DNA of 56,952 nucleotides from an uncultured Flavobacteriales bacterium. GTDB lineage: Bacteria; Bacteroidota; Bacteroidia; Flavobacteriales_D; Crocinitomicaceae. The translations under genes and the position numbers were made by a program. This document shows, in pieces, positions 53,344-56,952 of the stretch (position 1 is the stretch's first letter; each line of letters starts with the position of its first letter). Under the pieces are notes generated by a model, which did not search any database, was not told where the DNA came from, and saw only the letters and a program-made list of their open reading frames with translations. The stretch covers positions 1-56,952 of the forward strand of contig CAJAVU010000096.1 in NCBI GenBank assembly GCA_903945495.1, read 5' to 3'.

Positions 53344-54000
53344 TTAGTTATTTCCTTTTGCGTGATCAGCAAGGAACTGCGCCAAACCAATATCCGTCAA
53401 TGGATGTTTTGCCAATGCTTTAATCGCACTTAACGGTCCTGTCATTACATCAGATCCAATTTCAGCACAGTTGATGATGTGCATTGGGTGACGAACAGAT
53501 GCTGCTAAGATTTGCGTGTCGAACATGTAGTTATCGTAAATCAAACGAATCTGCGCAATTAAATCCAAACCGTTTGTAGAAACATCGTCCAAACGACCTA
53601 AGAATGGAGAAATATACGTTGCTCCAGCTTTCGCAGCTAACAATGCTTGACCTGCAGAGAAAATCAAAGTACAATTCGTTTTAATTCCTTTTCCTGAGAA
53701 GTATTTAATTGCTTTAATTCCTTCTGGAATCATTGGGATTTTAACTACGATGTTTTTGTGCAAGGCAGCCAATTTTTCACCTTCACGCACCATTCCTTCG
53801 AAATCGGTTGAAATAACTTCAGCGCTCACAGGTCCATCAACGATGTTACAAATTGTCACATAGTGATTGATAATGTTTTCTTCGCCAGTGATGCCTTCTT
53901 TCGCCATTAATGATGGGTTTGTTGTTACACCATCCAAAATTCCAAGGTCATTTGCCTCCTTGATATCGTTTAAATTCGCTGTGTCAATGAAAAATTTCAT
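53344..54000 (-). CDS. tal: Small transaldolase (TAL/FSA family)
   Basis: This 218-residue protein belongs to the short transaldolase/fructose-6-phosphate aldolase group. The Schiff-base lysine is K87 in VVKIPM, with D6 in FFIDTAN and the TTNPS motif at 26-30. The loop [10 protein letters not shown] has Phe (F133) at the place where fructose-6-phosphate aldolases carry Tyr, which favours transaldolase activity. It moves a three-carbon unit between sugar phosphates in the pentose phosphate pathway, in the cytosol. It is probably a single-gene transcript, with a TACTTTTG box just upstream of the start codon. Confidence 0.92.
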   Translation of the reverse strand: MKFFIDTANLNDIKEANDLGILDGVTTNPSLMAKEGITGEENIINHYVTICNIVDGPVSAEVISTDFEGMVREGEKLAALHKNIVVKIPMIPEGIKAIKYFSGKGIKTNCTLIFSAGQALLAAKAGATYISPFLGRLDDVSTNGLDLIAQIRLIYDNYMFDTQILAASVRHPMHIINCAEIGSDVMTGPLSAIKALAKHPLTDIGLAQFLADHAKGNN

Positions 54001-54017
54001 AAAATCCGTTTTTTTGA

Positions 54018-54025
54018 CAAAAGTA
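54018..54025 (-). promoter_or_regulatory. -7 box of the transaldolase gene
   Basis: On the minus strand TACTTTTG matches the TAnnTTTG consensus exactly, 18 bases upstream of the start codon. Confidence 0.45.
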
Positions 54026-54047
54026 AAGCATTGAATCGGTTAAGTAA

Positions 54048-54108
54048 GAACCGAGACCAGAGTAGTTTTTACGATTTATTCACAATTGGGGATAGGGCGG
54101 AGGTTTGT
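54048..54108. repeat. Left copy of a ~60-bp imperfect direct repeat
   Basis: This segment aligns to 55277-55336 over about 60 bases in the same orientation. The best-conserved part is TTTTACGATTT followed by TTCACAATTGGG. The two copies flank the unknown gene at 54276-55154, so they could mark duplication or insertion borders, or be part of a dispersed repeat family. Confidence 0.75.
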
Positions 54109-54275
54109 CATTTGCAACTTTCTCACGTTAGTAAAAGCTGAACGTTTAAACTGTTCTCCATTCACTAAAATGCAAGCACTTTAAATGAAAGCATTGTTTA
54201 CAAGATTTTTAAGTATTCACGGAAGCACACTTTATAAGAGCGAGCTTGTGCGAATTTTCTAGATTTCGGAATTAA

Positions 54276-55154
54276 CTATAAATTATTGATCAACTTTTTG
54301 AATGTCTTTAAATCAATATACATTTTTTTTGTTTCATCCTTAAATTCTCCAGGGCCTTGTGTTAATCTTGCGGCAACTGATAAAACGTCTGAATTTTCAG
54401 TTGTACAAATGAAATGCATGTGGTAATTAACGACTTCTTCGACAGCGATTATATACATATATCGATCATCTGAATCAATAATTTTCTCTTGTATAAAACT
54501 AGTAGAAACGAATTGCATCTTAAACGGTGCACTAGATTTGAATTTGATTGTGTCAGCTAAGTCTTTAACGAAATCGAGAGGAACAAGAAGTGTTTTCTTG
54601 TGAATCATTTCTTGAGAATTTGTACGCTTATTCAAACATAGTTTGTTCCAGGTACCCATTTCTTCAACTGCTTCAATAACTCCACAAGAGCGTTGAATTA
54701 ATTCATAAATTATTTCCTCTGAAAATTCAGTATTACTTTGGAGTCCAACACTAAATTTTCTAAAAACTTCATCCTCAAAAATGTATAGTTTCAACATTTT
54801 TCCATACGTTTTTCGACTAAGTTCTGTGGTGTAATTTCCGTTGGTCATCGTGCGAACTAAATCCCCTTGAACAATATTAAGTTGTAGTCGCACAAACGTT
54901 TTTGGATATTTTTTAACATACTCTTCAGAAGCAGTCAATTCCATGCACTGAACAGAGTCAGAAAAGCGCCATTTATCTTTAACAGCTTTGGTTAGAATTG
55001 CATCTGCAATGCTGTCTCCGGTTGATATAACGATGACATTTTTTTCTTTGTAACTTTTCGCTTCTTCACTTCTCAAATTAATTTGCTGAGAAGAAACGTG
55101 GAAAGAAATACATAATGACATGAAGAGTAGGAGGTTTAATTTGTTGGTTTTCAT
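54276..55154 (-). CDS. Exported protein of unknown function
   Basis: This 292-residue protein has a signal peptide ending near HVSSQ. The mature part is mixed alpha/beta with many charged residues and two pairs of scattered cysteines. I do not recognise a family. The reading frame is clean, with an ATG start. The gene is isolated, with more than 250 bases of non-coding DNA on each side, and sits between two copies of a ~60-bp direct repeat. It could therefore be a recently acquired or mobile accessory gene. Confidence 0.7.
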   Translation of the reverse strand: MKTNKLNLLLFMSLCISFHVSSQQINLRSEEAKSYKEKNVIVISTGDSIADAILTKAVKDKWRFSDSVQCMELTASEEYVKKYPKTFVRLQLNIVQGDLVRTMTNGNYTTELSRKTYGKMLKLYIFEDEVFRKFSVGLQSNTEFSEEIIYELIQRSCGVIEAVEEMGTWNKLCLNKRTNSQEMIHKKTLLVPLDFVKDLADTIKFKSSAPFKMQFVSTSFIQEKIIDSDDRYMYIIAVEEVVNYHMHFICTTENSDVLSVAARLTQGPGEFKDETKKMYIDLKTFKKLINNL

Positions 55155-55504
55155 AGTTGTAAAATTTGAGGGTAAAAATAATAAAATAGTAGTTGGTTTT
55201 CAAAATCTCACTGTTAAATTTCGTTTTTCAGAATTCTCCAACTCAAATTGTTTTCTTCATCAATTGCCATTTGGATGAACCGTGAGCAGACAAGCTTTTA
55301 CGATTTGTTCACAATTGGGCATGGGCAGGAGATAAACAAATAAGGTTAAAAACGCTATAGTTGTTTTTAAAATAAACTAATTGTTTGAGGAATTGATATA
55401 TTCTAAAGAAAACTCAGAAAGTGTTCCTTTCCTTTTTTGTTACTTTGCGATTTTTATATTGTATGGTTTATATTCGGTAACTTATACAATTTTATTTTTT
55501 GTTT
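55155..55504. other. Intergenic stretch with one repeat copy
   Basis: This 350-base region holds the upstream sequence of the gene at 54276-55154, the right copy of the ~60-bp direct repeat (55277-55336), and AT-rich sequence leading to the stop codon of the C1 peptidase gene. I see no credible gene or hairpin in it. Confidence 0.5.
55277..55336. repeat. Right copy of a ~60-bp imperfect direct repeat
   Basis: This is the partner of 54048-54108. Shared blocks include GAACCG, TTTTACGATTT and TTCACAATTGGG. The copies are about 1.2 kb apart and bracket one gene. Confidence 0.75.
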
Positions 55505-56575
55505 TTATTCAAATTTTAGTGCGTCTTTGTGAACTAAAATACTTATTGCCTTATATTTTATATAGTCTTCCGATATATAGATGTATCCACTCCAAAATTT
55601 TGAAGTACCCCATGAATTTTTTGTAATAAAATACTTTTTACCATCTTTTCCTTCAGCAATACCAACGATGTGCATAACATGGTCAATTGTAGAGGCCCCT
55701 TGTTCAAATAATTCTTGCCTTACATGAGATTCTTCTTTCCTTGAAATTTTTGTATTTTCTATAACAGCTTTTTCAGAACCATAAAAATCAAATCCTTCTT
55801 CACTTACATCTCCGTTAAATACAACAGAATATCCATTCATTATTGCTTTTTCGATAATCTCCATAAATTTCTTTAATTCTACATTGAAATATTGTTCAAG
55901 TGCCCAATTATATCTGGATTCTAAACAAAATGGTTCGTTGTATGGATGGTGATTAAAAGATGTAATTTCAATATAATTATTTGCATCAATGGACAAGTAT
56001 TCACTACAAAACGATAAAGGTGTATATTTTTGATTGTTGTAGCTGAAATTAGATGGTGGAATTCCGAGATATTTATTCAGCAGTTCATCAAATTCACTTG
56101 TCCAATCTAAAGAGATTATGTCATCCTCATTTTTTCTGTAACTTGATACAAATTGTGTAGCTAAGGTATCAAGTTTTTCAGTATCATAGCAATTAGTTAG
56201 GTCTAAGTTTTGAGGGTAAGTTGCTTCGGGTACAAGGCCATGTGTACTTATTGAATTGAGGACGTCGTGCGGTTGCCCCCCTGCGGTAAAATATAAATTA
56301 CCTTGAGTCCTAAAAAAGTTTTTTGCCTTTTCGGGATAAACAAAGCGAACAACATACATTTCGGATAAATCAATACTGATATTCTTCATCCGAAGAACTT
56401 CTGATTCTAAAAATGAAATTGTTCCAAAACTCCAACACGTACCTGAATTACCTTGGTCTTTGATTTCTGTTGTAGGAATCAATTTTATGATATTATAATC
56501 TTCTGAATTCTGACATTTTACGCGATGACTATTAATCGAAAATAAAAAAATCAAAGAAATAATAATTGATTTCAT
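55505..56575 (-). CDS. Secreted papain-like C1 cysteine peptidase
   Basis: The ATG at 56575 gives 356 residues with a signal peptide (about 1-20). Papain-family motifs are present: Q41 and C47 in KDQGNSGTCWSFG, the His in DHVMHIVGIAEG and the Asn in TKNSWGTSKFWSGY. The size and the ISTHGLVPEATYP segment bring it close to the bleomycin-hydrolase/PepC-like C1 group of Bacteroidota. There is no obvious long propeptide before the active Cys. The enzyme probably works in the periplasm or outside the cell. The upstream in-frame TTG start (56584) is less likely. Confidence 0.88.
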   Translation of the reverse strand: MKSIIISLIFLFSINSHRVKCQNSEDYNIIKLIPTTEIKDQGNSGTCWSFGTISFLESEVLRMKNISIDLSEMYVVRFVYPEKAKNFFRTQGNLYFTAGGQPHDVLNSISTHGLVPEATYPQNLDLTNCYDTEKLDTLATQFVSSYRKNEDDIISLDWTSEFDELLNKYLGIPPSNFSYNNQKYTPLSFCSEYLSIDANNYIEITSFNHHPYNEPFCLESRYNWALEQYFNVELKKFMEIIEKAIMNGYSVVFNGDVSEEGFDFYGSEKAVIENTKISRKEESHVRQELFEQGASTIDHVMHIVGIAEGKDGKKYFITKNSWGTSKFWSGYIYISEDYIKYKAISILVHKDALKFE

Positions 56576-56857
56576 TTTAAACAAAATTGATGTTCTAAAA
56601 ATTGACTAGCATACAAAACTTAATTTGCAAGCTATAAAGTTAAAAAATGAATTTGTTTTCAACATTTTTTCATTGCTATTAATTCAATCCCAGAAATAAG
56701 TTCATTCGCAAAAAAGATAAAAATTATAAGAATTGCTAAACTTCTTAATATTCTTAAAACTAAGTATTAGTTTTCTGTAATAGGATTATAAAATCGCCTG
56801 CCGATATTAGGCCATTTTAAAAGGTTTTATAAATTCCCAAATTCTTGGACAAAAAAA

Positions 56858-56952
56858 GAGGGGTAAGCTACTCATATCGCACCGCTCAACTTCTTACCTT
56901 TGCTACGTTCCCGTCCTGGAGGAGTCAGAAGGAGCTGGTCGTACAAGACTTA
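56858..56952 (-). ncRNA. ffs: Small bacterial SRP RNA (4.5S), cut at its 5' end by the window edge
   Basis: On the minus strand the sequence contains CAGGACGGGAACGTAGCA (56901-56918), the conserved SRP54-binding loop with its GGAA-type tetraloop. The flanking arms can pair into one long hairpin: TAAG at the window edge pairs with CTTA at 56864-56867, and the following CCCC would pair with G residues just outside. Seven T residues (56851-56857) follow as a terminator. The RNA is part of the signal recognition particle that targets nascent membrane and secreted proteins. Only a few 5' bases appear to be missing. Confidence 0.88.

Noticed and set aside
55381-55626. Plus-strand open frame of 81 codons rich in hydrophobic residues
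   Set aside because: It overlaps the 3' end of the C1 peptidase gene on the other strand and begins in AT-rich non-coding sequence. The hydrophobicity reflects base composition.

Overview
The window is about 57 kb of AT-rich DNA from a member of the Bacteroidota, most likely a flavobacterial lineage such as the Crocinitomicaceae (the family is inferred from overall character). The supporting signs are type A sorting domains of the type IX secretion system (T9SS) on two secreted enzymes, several TAnnTTTG promoter boxes, a DUF5606 protein with a Lys/Ala tail, FISUMP and PD40-vWA-OmpA proteins, and a small bacterial SRP RNA at the right edge.

Left flank (1-4000): a possible 3' gene fragment, a WYL-domain regulator in an operon with two unknown genes, a small unknown gene ending in a clear terminator, and a DnaA/Hda-like ATPase with a degraded P-loop joined to a UVR motif.

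Core (4214-30812): 19 co-directional genes with gaps of at most about 34 bp or 4-8 bp overlaps, preceded by one good promoter box. They encode eight Hanks-type Ser/Thr kinases, five FHA proteins (six FHA domains), one PP2C phosphatase, and envelope effectors. The effectors are an FHA-M48 metalloprotease, a double-FHA ABC exporter, a PD40-vWA-OmpA protein, a lipoprotein M15 carboxypeptidase, a LEA/WHy-like protein and a FISUMP protein. A sixth FHA protein (FHA-SHOCT) converges on the end of the operon. Predicted topology is consistent: kinase, phosphatase and FHA domains lie in the cytosol, while varied sensor or enzyme domains lie in the periplasm (TSP3-like, YARHG, RsiV-like DUF3298, NTF2-like, LysM, vWA-like, M48). 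I read this as one phosphothreonine signalling system that connects envelope state to proteolysis, export and peptidoglycan contact. It is the main candidate for an undescribed system here. The last three kinases are recent tandem copies with nearly the same catalytic domain and different ectodomains.

Middle (31592-38700): secreted or anchored beta-propeller and beta-sandwich proteins, a dead-transglutaminase plus TIGR02594/CHAP amidase-like protein, an ECF sigma factor, and a non-coding stretch with tandem and palindromic repeats. Two promoters in this block share a long element that an ECF sigma factor might read.

Photolyase operon (43817 to 38701, minus strand): flavin reductase, photolyase, a 46-residue DUF2256 zinc protein, an iron-sulfur (6-4) photolyase (CryB/PhrB type) and Cry-DASH, tightly packed or overlapping.

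Right part (43984-56952): SlyD-like isomerase, T9SS-exported serine hydrolase, M3 oligopeptidase, DUF5606 protein, two divergent S8 proteases, an NTF2-like protein, a small transaldolase, an unknown secreted protein flanked by direct repeats, a papain-like C1 peptidase, and the SRP RNA, which is cut by the window edge.
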